From Aquificaceae bacterium (GTDB lineage: Bacteria > Aquificota > Aquificia > Aquificales > Aquificaceae), in the NCBI GenBank assembly GCA_025057715.1, contig JANWVD010000006.1, forward strand, positions 1 through 14,749: a stretch of DNA of 14,749 nt, in the 5' to 3' direction. The position numbers and the translations under genes are program-made. Numbering within the stretch: position 1 is the first letter of the stretch; each line of letters begins with the position of its first letter. Positions 1-6,151 of this stretch are shown here, piece after piece. The notes beneath the pieces are model-generated. The model was not told the origin of the DNA. It did no database searches and saw nothing but the letters and a program-made list of their open reading frames with translations.

Positions 1-366
1 AATCTCTTCAAGCTGGGTTTTGTCGCCAGTTCTTCCTTCAAGAGCTTTGATACGTCTCTCGTGGTCGCTGACGGTCGTTTCAAGCTTTTTAACTCTGCCA
101 TCAAGCTCGTTAACCCTCTTTAGCGCATCGTCAGCGCGCTTTAGTGCATCGTCAGCCTTTTTGTTTGCAGATTCTGCAAGGCGTCTTGCTTCAATGATGG
201 CGTCAAAATAACCTTTGTAGCACTTATCAAGCTGCTGCTTGCTAAAAACCTCGGTGGGGCTACCACACGGGTCAAGGGGTTTTTGCCTTTGGGCTTGTCC
301 CCCCCGCTTTTCCTGGGCGAAAACCACACCTGACAGTATCGCTAAACCAAGAGCCACCCTTCTCAT
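1..366 (-). CDS. exported coiled-coil protein, C-terminus cut off by window edge
   Basis: The first 122 residues are visible and the frame is open to the window edge, so the C-terminus is missing. I translated it by hand. It begins MRRVALGLAILSGVVFAQ, a short basic n-region, a hydrophobic core and a likely signal peptidase site after VFA. This suggests export to the periplasm or outer membrane. The next ~40 residues are polar and contain two cysteines (about residues 34 and 49). From about residue 55 the chain is a charged, Ala/Leu-rich helix with heptad character, probably a coiled coil, including the tandem heptad ADDALKR-ADDALKR. The start is chosen by an excellent AGGAGG six bases upstream (373-378) and a TATAAT box (398-403, minus). 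Such signal-plus-coiled-coil N-termini are seen in envelope proteins, some with OmpA-like C-terminal domains, but that domain is outside the window. Function unassigned. Confidence 0.85.
   Translation of the reverse strand, partial: MRRVALGLAILSGVVFAQEKRGGQAQRQKPLDPCGSPTEVFSKQQLDKCYKGYFDAIIEARRLAESANKKADDALKRADDALKRVNELDGRVKKLETTVSDHERRIKALEGRTGDKTQLEEI
119..156. repeat. 21-bp-period tandem duplication in coiled-coil coding region
   Basis: TTTAGCGCATCGTCAGC at 119-135 recurs at 140-156 with a single mismatch. The 21-bp period equals seven codons, so it encodes a duplicated heptad (ADDALKR twice). It looks like a recent in-frame heptad duplication extending the coiled coil by one unit. Confidence 0.85.
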
Positions 367-372
367 CGTATA

Positions 373-403
373 CCTCCTTTTAGTGTGCTTATATTGGATT
401 ATA
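373..403 (-). promoter_or_regulatory. promoter -10 and RBS of the exported coiled-coil gene
   Basis: Read on the minus strand, TATAAT (398-403) is followed by a leader of about 25 bases carrying AGGAGG (373-378) six bases before the ATG at 366. A weak TTGCGT lies 18 bases upstream of the -10. In this window this is the promoter-linked gene with the most conventional leader and Shine-Dalgarno layout. It could give the gene its own transcript separate from the upstream MoxR gene. Confidence 0.6.
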
Positions 404-429
404 GCAACAAAACCCAAAAAACGCAATGG

Positions 430-1335
430 TCATATTCCTACTTTTACTTCAGATGTTAATTCGGTGAAAATTGCGTCCAAAGACCCGTCTTCACGGCTTG
501 ACAACCTGTGTTTTAAGCAAGGCTCTAAGGTTAAAATAAGGTCTTCAGGCACAACAAAGTCACGACCACTGATAAAAGCCATTGCTTTGGCGCAAGATGT
601 CCAGTGTATGAGAGCTCTTGTAGATATACCTGAGATTAGCCTTGGATGGCGCCTTGCTGAGTTTGCTATGCTTACTGCTATGGAGGCAACTTCCTTAGAG
701 ATAAAAACAGACTGAACGCTCTTTATTGCATTGATAATTTCTTCAGGGGTTGCTATACTTCTTAGTTTTTGCAATTGTGAAGCGGGGTTTTCTCCGGTTA
801 GTATGTTTATTTCTGTATCAAAGTCTGGATAGCCTATGCTTAATCTCATGCTAAAGCGGTCAAGCTGTGATTCAGGTAGTTCATAAGTGCCGACTTGTTC
901 CAAGGGATTTTGTGTCGCTATTACGAAAAACGGCTCTGGTAAGGGGTGGGTAAAGCCATCTACGCTTACCTTTGATTCTGCCATTGCCTCAAGAAGAGCG
1001 CTTTGGGTTTTAGCAGTAGCTCTGTTTATCTCGTCCGCAAGGACGATTTGGCTAAAAATTGGACCTCTTTTGAAAACAAACTCTTGCCTCTTTTGGTCAA
1101 AGATGTTGACACCTAAAATATCAGAAGGTAAGAGGTCGGAAGTAAACTGGATTCTCGAGAAGGAAAGCCCCATAACCTTTGCAAGAGTTAGAGCTAAGGT
1201 GGTTTTGCCAACGCCAGGTAAGTCCTCAAGGAGTAAGTGCCCGCCTGATAGAAAGCAAGCAAGCGAAAGAGTTATTTTATCCCCCTTCCCACGAAGAACG
1301 AGAGAAGCCTCTTTAATAATCTCTTTGATGTTCAT
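430..1335 (-). CDS. MoxR-family AAA+ ATPase
   Basis: This 301-aa protein is a near full-length MoxR AAA+ ATPase, a family of chaperone-like ATPases that act on partner proteins, often with VWA-domain partners. Visible motifs are Walker A (LPGVGKTT, 39-46), Walker B (VLADEINRA, 98-106, with D101/E102), sensor 1 (ATQNP, 140-144), an arginine-finger region (ESQLDRF, 155-161) and sensor 2 (GISTRAL, R240). The usual partners (DUF58, VWA proteins) are not next to it: downstream is an exported coiled-coil gene after 63 bases. The substrate therefore cannot be inferred. The start at 1335 has no Shine-Dalgarno, but a TATAAT box ends 13 bases upstream, so the mRNA probably has only a few leader bases. 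Divergent from acpP. Confidence 0.93.
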   Translation of the reverse strand: MNIKEIIKEASLVLRGKGDKITLSLACFLSGGHLLLEDLPGVGKTTLALTLAKVMGLSFSRIQFTSDLLPSDILGVNIFDQKRQEFVFKRGPIFSQIVLADEINRATAKTQSALLEAMAESKVSVDGFTHPLPEPFFVIATQNPLEQVGTYELPESQLDRFSMRLSIGYPDFDTEINILTGENPASQLQKLRSIATPEEIINAIKSVQSVFISKEVASIAVSIANSARRHPRLISGISTRALIHWTSCAKAMAFISGRDFVVPEDLILTLEPCLKHRLSSREDGSLDAIFTELTSEVKVGI

Positions 1336-1348
1336 AATAATGTAAGTT

Positions 1349-1354
1349 ATTATA
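1349..1354 (-). promoter_or_regulatory. -10 box for the MoxR gene
   Basis: On the minus strand TATAAT lies 13 bases before the ATG at 1335. A start site about seven bases after the box would leave roughly six leader bases, and there is no purine-rich ribosome-binding sequence. No -35 resembling TTGACA is visible at normal spacing. Confidence 0.55.
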
Positions 1355-1357
1355 TTG

Positions 1358-1378
1358 TGGTATAATCTCGTCAGGAGG
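1358..1378 (+). promoter_or_regulatory. extended -10 promoter and RBS of acpP
   Basis: TGGTATAAT (1358-1366) matches an extended -10 element (TGn plus TATAAT). AGGAGG (1373-1378) lies five bases before the acpP ATG. With standard spacing, transcription would begin near 1373, so the Shine-Dalgarno sits at the extreme 5' end of the mRNA. It is seven bases from the divergent MoxR -10 box. Confidence 0.65.
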
Positions 1379-1383
1379 TTAGA

Positions 1384-1620
1384 ATGGAGTTAGAAAGCCG
1401 GGTTAAGGAAATCATAGCAGACCAACTCGGAGTAGAGGTCGAAAAGCTCGGACACGGTGCCCGATTCGTTGAAGACTTAGGCGCAGACTCGCTGGATGTA
1501 GTTGAGCTTATCATGGCTTTCGAAGAGGAGTTTGGGATTGAAATCCCGGACGAGGATGCAGAAAAAATTAGGACCGTTGGGGAGGCAATCGATTACCTAA
1601 AGACAAAAGTCAATACTTAA
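1384..1620 (+). CDS. acpP: acyl carrier protein
   Basis: At 78 aa this is the usual length for the acyl carrier protein of type II fatty acid synthesis, a small acidic cytosolic four-helix protein that carries growing acyl chains on 4'-phosphopantetheine. The attachment serine is S36 in the GADSLD motif (33-38), within the signature FVEDLGADSLDVVELIMAFE. The IEIPDEDAEKI stretch follows. The start is set by AGGAGG five bases upstream and an extended -10 promoter. It is the first gene of acpP-fabF-rnc, an order common in bacteria. Its TAA overlaps the fabF ATG by one base (TAATG), implying translational coupling. Confidence 0.98.
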   Translation: MELESRVKEIIADQLGVEVEKLGHGARFVEDLGADSLDVVELIMAFEEEFGIEIPDEDAEKIRTVGEAIDYLKTKVNT

Positions 1621-2867
1621 TGCGCAGGGTTGTAGTAACGGGCGTTGGTGTAGTTTCGCCCGTCGGTAATACGACGGGCGAGTTTTGGGAAAATCTAATA
1701 AAGGGCTATTCGGGGATTGACAAAATTAGGCGTTTTGACCCAGAGGAGATTGGTCTGAGCGTTCATATAGCAGGTGAGGTAAAGAATCTCAACGAAGAGC
1801 AGTTTTTTGACCAAAAAGAGGTCAAACGCATATCTGATTTTGTAAAATTTGCCTTTATATCAGCATCAGAAGCCATAGAAGAGAGCGGTCTTTTAAAAGC
1901 CACACTAAACCCCTATAGGGTAGGTGTCATAGTAGGCACCGGCATAGGCGGGCTAAGGGACATAGAAGAACAGCAGCGCATCTTACTCGAAAAAGGTCCA
2001 AGGCGCGTCTCCCCGTTCTTTATCCCATACGGGATTTCAAACATGGCGAGCGGCATCATAGCAATGAGGTTTGGCTTCAAAGGCCCAAATTACTGCATAG
2101 TTTCTGCATGTGCAACGGGTAATCACGCAATAGGCGACGCAATGAGACTTATACAAAAAGGCGACATCGACGTTGCAATCACAGGGGGGTGCGAAAGTGC
2201 AATAACCCCGCTTGGCATGGCGGGATTTGCCTCTATGAGAGCTCTATCAACGCGCAATCAAGAACCAAAAAGAGCTTCAAGACCATTTGATAAAGATAGA
2301 GACGGCTTTGTAATGGGCGAAGGTGCGGGGATTTTAGTGCTTGAAGAATTAAATCACGCCCTTTCAAGGGGCGCAAAAATATACGCAGAGCTCGTTGGAT
2401 ACGGTGCAACAGATGATGCTTTTCATATAACATCCCCGTGCACTGACGGGGAAGGGGCTTACATGTGTATGAAGTTAGCCCTTGAAGATGCAGGGATTAA
2501 ACCGCAAGAGGTTGACTACATAAACGCGCACGGGACTTCAACGCCGCTTAACGACCGAGCTGAAACGATTGCAATTAAAAATCTTTTCAAAGAGCACGCA
2601 AACAAACTAAAAATAAGCTCAATAAAGTCAATGATTGGTCATTTACTTGGAGCAGCCGGGGCAGTGGAGGCAATAGCTACTATAAAGACCATTCAAACTG
2701 GGATTATCCCGCCTACTATTAACCTTGAGAATCCTGACCCTGAATGCGACCTTGATTATGTGCCAAATGTGGCTCAAAATGTTGATGTAAGAGTTGCTCT
2801 CTCTAACTCCTTTGGTTTTGGGGGGACAAACGCTTGCCTTGTGTTTAAAAAATTTCAGCAAGATTGA
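1620..2867 (+). CDS. fabF: beta-ketoacyl-ACP synthase II
   Basis: This 415-aa protein is a full-length condensing enzyme that elongates acyl-ACP with malonyl-ACP, directly downstream of the gene for its carrier. The thiolase-fold catalytic set is complete: nucleophile C164 (SACATG), H304 (NAHGTSTPLND), K336 and H341 (KSMIGHLLGAAG), with the C-terminal loop GFGGTNA (399-405). Residue numbering is within one of E. coli FabF. FabF rather than FabB is favoured by length and by linkage to acpP, but KAS I/II assignment is by resemblance. It has no Shine-Dalgarno; the ATG sits in the TAATG junction with acpP. A strong hairpin occupies codons 13-21. Its 3' end overlaps rnc. Confidence 0.97.
   Translation: MRRVVVTGVGVVSPVGNTTGEFWENLIKGYSGIDKIRRFDPEEIGLSVHIAGEVKNLNEEQFFDQKEVKRISDFVKFAFISASEAIEESGLLKATLNPYRVGVIVGTGIGGLRDIEEQQRILLEKGPRRVSPFFIPYGISNMASGIIAMRFGFKGPNYCIVSACATGNHAIGDAMRLIQKGDIDVAITGGCESAITPLGMAGFASMRALSTRNQEPKRASRPFDKDRDGFVMGEGAGILVLEELNHALSRGAKIYAELVGYGATDDAFHITSPCTDGEGAYMCMKLALEDAGIKPQEVDYINAHGTSTPLNDRAETIAIKNLFKEHANKLKISSIKSMIGHLLGAAGAVEAIATIKTIQTGIIPPTINLENPDPECDLDYVPNVAQNVDVRVALSNSFGFGGTNACLVFKKFQQD
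1656..1681 (+). other. 10-bp perfect hairpin at start of fabF, after acpP
   Basis: TCGCCCGTCG (1656-1665) and CGACGGGCGA (1672-1681) are perfect inverted repeats around a six-base loop, followed by GTTTT. They lie about 36 bases into fabF, downstream of the acpP stop. The layout is compatible with a leaky terminator or an mRNA 3'-end stabiliser for an acpP-only transcript. The U-tract is short, so a strong terminator is unlikely. Confidence 0.5.
2433..2452 (+). other. 7-bp hairpin inside fabF
   Basis: TCCCCGT (2433-2439) pairs perfectly with ACGGGGA (2446-2452) across a six-base loop. It has no following T-run, so it is not a terminator. It may be a by-product of the codons. Confidence 0.4.
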
Positions 2868-3522
2868 ACAGCTGATTGGCTATACATTTAAAGACAAGTC
2901 ATTGCTTGAAAGAGCCTTTTCTCATAAATCATACAGCTCTCAAAGCTACGAGGTTTTAGAATTCCTTGGGGACTGCGTTATAAACTTACTCATGGTTGAA
3001 CTTTTAATAGATAAGTTTCCAGCCAAATCAGAAAGCGAGCTTGCGCTCATAAAGTCGTTTTTAATATCATCAGAATTCCTCGCAGAGCTTGCCGAGTATT
3101 TAGAGCTTGATAACTTTATCTTAGTAAAACAAAAGAAAGAAGAAATAAGTCAATCCGTGCTTGCTGATGTATTTGAAGCTCTATTTGGAGCAATTTACAC
3201 GGACTCTAAAGACATCAAAACCGTCAAAGAAATTTTCAAAAATCTTTGTGAAACCAAAATTATCAGCGTAATAGAAGAAGAGAGATACAAAAAAGATTAC
3301 AAAACCCTACTTCAAGAATTCTCTCAACAAAAATGGCGCGAGAGACCCATTTACAGAGTAGTTAGCGTAGAAGGTCCAGAGCACGAAAAGACGTTCTTTA
3401 TAGAATGTAGCATCAAGGGAATAAGAGCCATTGGTATTGGCTCAAGTAAAAAAAGGGCACAACAAGACGCTGCTATGAAGGTATTTGAGGCTATACAGAA
3501 AGACATCCAAGGTGGCGATTAA
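2839..3522 (+). CDS. rnc: ribonuclease III
   Basis: RNase III cleaves double-stranded RNA in rRNA and mRNA processing. The endonuclease domain holds the signature EVLEFLGD (38-45 with this start) and ADVFEALFGAIY (109-120). The acidic residues E38, E41, D45, D110 and E113 are in place. A double-stranded-RNA-binding domain follows at about 153-220, ending GSSKKRAQQDAAMKVF. The frame is open further back to a TTG at 2794. I prefer the TTG at 2839 because it gives 227 aa, the usual length, and puts E38/E41/D45 exactly at E. coli positions. A G-rich run 13 bases upstream is only a poor ribosome site. It overlaps fabF by 29 bases, so coupling is likely. The 3' end overlaps the convergent 161-aa gene by 32 bases. 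Confidence 0.93.
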   Translation: MCLKNFSKIEQLIGYTFKDKSLLERAFSHKSYSSQSYEVLEFLGDCVINLLMVELLIDKFPAKSESELALIKSFLISSEFLAELAEYLELDNFILVKQKKEEISQSVLADVFEALFGAIYTDSKDIKTVKEIFKNLCETKIISVIEEERYKKDYKTLLQEFSQQKWRERPIYRVVSVEGPEHEKTFFIECSIKGIRAIGIGSSKKRAQQDAAMKVFEAIQKDIQGGD

Positions 3523-3976
3523 ACTCCATGGATTGCTTTATTAGGTCTCTGTAAATAAATATCGGCGTGAATATGGTCTTTAAGACGGGTTTTCCTTCAA
3601 TTTTGAAAAGCAGGCTTTCAATCTCTTCAAGGAGATTGCTAAGGATGGAATTTAGCTCCTCTATGGGTGAGAGCCTTAAGAGTTCCCTCTCGAGCTCTTC
3701 GGGCATGGAGCTTAGGAATATGGCATCAAAAGTTAAAACCTCGTAAATTTGTTGGACTTGTTCTTCTAAGTAGGGGATTTTCTCAAACACTAACGCTCTT
3801 AGATGCTCTAAAGCTCTTTTACATAGCTCGCTATCGAGTTTTTCAGAGCAAATCTCCGAAAAAGAAGAGATGTCCTCTATATCACACTTAAGCTCAAGGC
3901 AAAGACCCTCCATCATATAGAGGGCAAACTTTACCGCCTTTTCGTAAGCCAGCAAACTACAAATCGCATTTGCCAT
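3491..3976 (-). CDS. uncharacterised 161-aa helical protein
   Basis: I do not recognise this protein. It is 161 aa, predicted mostly alpha-helical and Leu/Glu-rich, without a signal peptide or convincing membrane segment. It has four cysteines in the first ~55 residues (about 6, 26, 31, 43), one near 52 and one near the C-terminus. The spacing does not suggest a clear metal site. The ATG at 3976 is well supported: GGAGG lies seven bases upstream. It is the last gene of the 83-aa/dapB/Toprim operon and overlaps the Toprim gene by 20 bases, so co-translation with it is likely. Its tail overlaps convergent rnc by 32 bases. Confidence 0.75.
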   Translation of the reverse strand: MANAICSLLAYEKAVKFALYMMEGLCLELKCDIEDISSFSEICSEKLDSELCKRALEHLRALVFEKIPYLEEQVQQIYEVLTFDAIFLSSMPEELERELLRLSPIEELNSILSNLLEEIESLLFKIEGKPVLKTIFTPIFIYRDLIKQSMEFNRHLGCLSV

Positions 3977-4301
3977 TTAATTCCTCCACACAAATCACGC
4001 CAAGCTCCTTAAGGCGCTCTCTAAAGCTCTCATTTACAATATATCCCTCGCGTGTTAAAAAAGTTTTTATTTTTTGAGTGAGCTTGTCACCTTCTTTGTC
4101 GTTATCAAGCAAAAGAATAACCTGCGAAGCGCTCTCGAGAAAGTCCGGGAGCTCTCTTAGCCTCTTTGCCTCTAAGGTCTTTACATTAAAAATCCCAAAC
4201 CGCGCTAACGCGCGAAGGTCGTTTTTTCCCTCTACGAGTATGACCCCCTTTGCATTTGAGAGCTCTCTTAGGAAGCTTGTTAAATTAGACCTCGAGAACA
4301 T
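3957..4301 (-). CDS. small stand-alone Toprim-domain protein
   Basis: The 114-aa protein is essentially one Toprim domain, the metal-binding nuclease/primase fold of DnaG, topoisomerases and RNase M5. The conserved glutamate is E24 in VILVEGKND (20-28). The DxD motif is D66/D68 in LLLDNDKEG (63-71). It resembles the small primase-like/RNase M5-like Toprim proteins (COG1658 type) but lacks any long C-terminal extension, so 5S rRNA maturation is only a guess. The ATG at 4301 abuts a GGAGG with no normal spacer; no other ATG, GTG or TTG is close downstream, so initiation is probably coupled to dapB, which it overlaps by 17 bases. The 161-aa gene downstream overlaps it by 20 bases. Confidence 0.85.
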   Translation of the reverse strand: MFSRSNLTSFLRELSNAKGVILVEGKNDLRALARFGIFNVKTLEAKRLRELPDFLESASQVILLLDNDKEGDKLTQKIKTFLTREGYIVNESFRERLKELGVICVEELNGKCDL

Positions 4302-5037
4302 CCTCCATGCTATATAGACCAGGGGATTTATCCTTTATCCATCTAATTGCCTCTAAGCAACCTCTCGCAAAAATATCACGAGAGCTCGCTCTATGGGTTA
4401 ACTCGAGGCGCTCACCTTGACCGAATAGAAAAAGGGTATGCTCGCCAATGACATCACCGCCCCTTAAAGCAAGAGTGGAAACCTCGTCGTCATGCCTTGG
4501 GGCAATGCCAAAGCGAGAATGCACTGCCTTATTAAGACCAAGGGATTCAAGGACTATGCTCTCAAGCCTTAGCGCAGTTCCGCTGGGGGCGTCTTTTTTG
4601 TGTCTATGGTGAATTTCTAAAATCTCGGCGTCAAAGCCCCTCTCCCTTAGGGATTTACAAGCGATTCTTGCCAATTTAAAAAGAAGGTTAACGCCAAGGC
4701 TCATATTAGGTGCAATTAGGATGGGTATTTTTAAGGCAAAGCTCTCTATCTGAGATAGCTGGTCTTTACTATGGCCAGTGGTGCCAATAATTATTGGCTT
4801 TTTACTCTCTGCGGAGATTTTTACAAACTCGAGGGTAGCCTCAGAACTTCCTGCAAAGTCGACAACTAACTCGACATTATTAATAACCTCAGACAAGTCC
4901 GTGCAAATACCCTCTGATGCCTTTGAAGGATGCTCAACGAGGATTGGTAAAAACTCGGGGCTTTGGGCACAAAGCGAGGATATTGCCTTGCCCATCCTTC
5001 CAAGACCACCGCAAAGAGCAAACTTAATCGTCTTCAT
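4285..5037 (-). CDS. dapB: 4-hydroxy-tetrahydrodipicolinate reductase
   Basis: DapB reduces hydroxytetrahydrodipicolinate with NAD(P)H in the diaminopimelate/lysine pathway, supplying peptidoglycan and lysine. The 250-aa length is normal. The N-terminal Rossmann motif is CGGLGRMGKAI (9-19) and GTTGHS lies at 85-90. The catalytic signature HHRHKKDAPSGTA (143-155) holds the general acid pair H143 and K147, equivalent to E. coli H159/K163. The C-terminal GGDVIGEHT and THRASSRDIFARG segments are also present. The ATG at 5037 lies inside the acidic tail of the upstream 83-aa gene (14-base overlap) with only a weak AAG upstream, so coupling is likely. No other lysine-pathway gene is adjacent; hom, in the same aspartate family, is 8 kb away. 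Confidence 0.97.
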   Translation of the reverse strand: MKTIKFALCGGLGRMGKAISSLCAQSPEFLPILVEHPSKASEGICTDLSEVINNVELVVDFAGSSEATLEFVKISAESKKPIIIGTTGHSKDQLSQIESFALKIPILIAPNMSLGVNLLFKLARIACKSLRERGFDAEILEIHHRHKKDAPSGTALRLESIVLESLGLNKAVHSRFGIAPRHDDEVSTLALRGGDVIGEHTLFLFGQGERLELTHRASSRDIFARGCLEAIRWIKDKSPGLYSMEDVLEV

Positions 5038-5275
5038 CTTGGAAAAATCCGTCTTCCATTTCCTCTATTGCTTCCATCGCCTGGTCAGGCGGGACAACAG
5101 ATGGGTATATGGCAACTCGCACGCCCTCGGTGAAGAGAAACTTTCGAATAATGTCTTGTAAATACTCAAGCTCTTCTGGGGTTAGGTCGCTCCTTATGCT
5201 CTCTTCAATGGGCTTGTCAGTTATAAAAAAGCCAACCAAACTAAAAGGGACCGCATATGATGGTTTTTCTTCCAT
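5024..5275 (-). CDS. uncharacterised 83-aa acidic-tailed protein
   Basis: I do not recognise this protein. It is 83 aa, with no signal peptide or membrane helix. It has a mixed N-terminal part (YAVPFSLVGFFIT), a charged helical middle (TPEELEYLQDIIRKFL), a beta-like segment VRVAIYPSVV, and a strongly acidic end (EEMEDGFFQDEDD). It leads the dapB operon and its last codons contain the dapB start. The ATG at 5275 lies exactly nine bases after a TATAAT box (5285-5290, minus) with no Shine-Dalgarno, so its mRNA is predicted to be leaderless or nearly so. Coding status is supported by the promoter, the tight overlap with dapB and coherent composition. Confidence 0.75.
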   Translation of the reverse strand: MEEKPSYAVPFSLVGFFITDKPIEESIRSDLTPEELEYLQDIIRKFLFTEGVRVAIYPSVVPPDQAMEAIEEMEDGFFQDEDD

Positions 5276-5284
5276 TATGAATTA

Positions 5285-5292
5285 ATTATACT
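5285..5292. promoter_or_regulatory. bidirectional -10 element between the 83-aa gene and ygfZ
   Basis: ATTATACT read on plus gives a -10 of TATACT (5287-5292) for ygfZ. Its complement AGTATAAT gives TATAAT (5285-5290) for the 83-aa gene. The two boxes share TATA. The minus start codon is nine bases from its box. The plus strand has ATG codons four and seven bases from its box. No -35 is evident on either side. The same 8-mer in the other orientation lies between folD and hom. Confidence 0.6.
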
Positions 5293-5296
5293 TTAG

Positions 5297-6151
5297 ATGA
5301 TGAAGTTTGCCCTGATTAACGGAAAGTTTATGAAAGTTTGGGCTTTGGAAAATAGACTCGTTTTAAAAAACATGCAAGACCATGTTGCTTTTCTGAATGG
5401 GCTTTTGACTAACGATGTTCGAGCAATGACTGATATGAGCGTTAGTTATAACCTTTGGCTCAAAACAAACGGAAACATTAGGTCTGATTTTTACCTATAT
5501 AGGATTGGCGAGGCTTTTTATCTCTTTGGTGAATTTGACCATTCGCTAAAGGAAGAATTTTTAAAGCTGAAAATGTCTCTTAAGGTTGCTTTTGAAGTGC
5601 TTGATTGGGAGCTTGCTTTTATAAAAGACGCCGATTTTGACTTTGAATCTAAGGTAATGGACGGTCTTTATATTTTTAAAAACAACATTCGCTTTGGCGT
5701 AGAAGGATACGATGTGTTTGGTCCAAAAGAAAGTCTGAGGGATTTCCTAAAAGGTGAAGAGATAAGCAAAGAGGAGCTTGAGCTAATAAGGATAGAAAAT
5801 CTCATACCAGCAGTTGGGAAAGAGCTTATTGAGAAAATATCCCCAGTAGAGGCATGCATGATACCAAGGGCAATAAGCTTGACAAAAGGGTGCTACGTAG
5901 GTCAAGAGGCAATAGCAAGGGTTTATTACAGAGGAAAACCTCAAAGGGTGCTTGCAAAATTAACATCAAGAGGGTTAAAAGCAGGTCAGAAGATTTTAAA
6001 CGGCTCTTCCGAGGTAGGTTTTGTAACATCGGCAGTAAATGATATTGGGCTTGGCTTTATCTTAAGAAAAGCCATAAACCAAGAGCTAAAAACAGACTCT
6101 GGGGAGCTAATCAGGATTGAAAAGCTCTGTGACGATAGAGGAGTTTCTTAA
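5297..6151 (+). CDS. ygfZ: YgfZ/GcvT-like folate-dependent Fe-S cluster maintenance protein
   Basis: This 284-aa protein has the GcvT/YgfZ-type fold and the YgfZ signature KGCYVGQE (197-204) with the invariant C199. YgfZ proteins bind folate and support assembly or repair of certain Fe-S enzymes, MiaB among them in E. coli. The C-terminal part (about 205-280) fits the barrel-like domain that follows the signature. Two ATGs are adjacent (5297 and 5300); the second is seven bases from the -10 box and is the better candidate for a leaderless start. No Shine-Dalgarno precedes either. Its 3' end overlaps nfi by 35 bases. Confidence 0.92.
   Translation: MMKFALINGKFMKVWALENRLVLKNMQDHVAFLNGLLTNDVRAMTDMSVSYNLWLKTNGNIRSDFYLYRIGEAFYLFGEFDHSLKEEFLKLKMSLKVAFEVLDWELAFIKDADFDFESKVMDGLYIFKNNIRFGVEGYDVFGPKESLRDFLKGEEISKEELELIRIENLIPAVGKELIEKISPVEACMIPRAISLTKGCYVGQEAIARVYYRGKPQRVLAKLTSRGLKAGQKILNGSSEVGFVTSAVNDIGLGFILRKAINQELKTDSGELIRIEKLCDDRGVS

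Noticed and set aside
367..429. Possible terminator after MoxR (T6 run on the minus strand at 416-421)
   Set aside because: No stem precedes the T-run, so it is not an intrinsic terminator; the region is better read as a promoter spacer.
239..715. 158-aa plus-strand frame across the end of MoxR and the exported protein start
   Set aside because: It is antisense to two well-supported minus genes, has no family resemblance, and its upstream half runs through the signal peptide region of the real gene.
887..1345. 152-aa plus-strand frame antisense to the MoxR gene
   Set aside because: It lies opposite conserved AAA+ motifs whose codon structure explains the open frame; no ribosome site or homology.
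2794..2838. N-terminal extension of rnc to TTG 2794
   Set aside because: It would add 15 residues deep inside fabF with no ribosome site; the 2839 start gives typical length and catalytic numbering.
4198..4214. CGCG-CTAA-CGCG inverted repeat in the Toprim gene
   Set aside because: Only about four base pairs, inside coding sequence, no T-run; likely chance.
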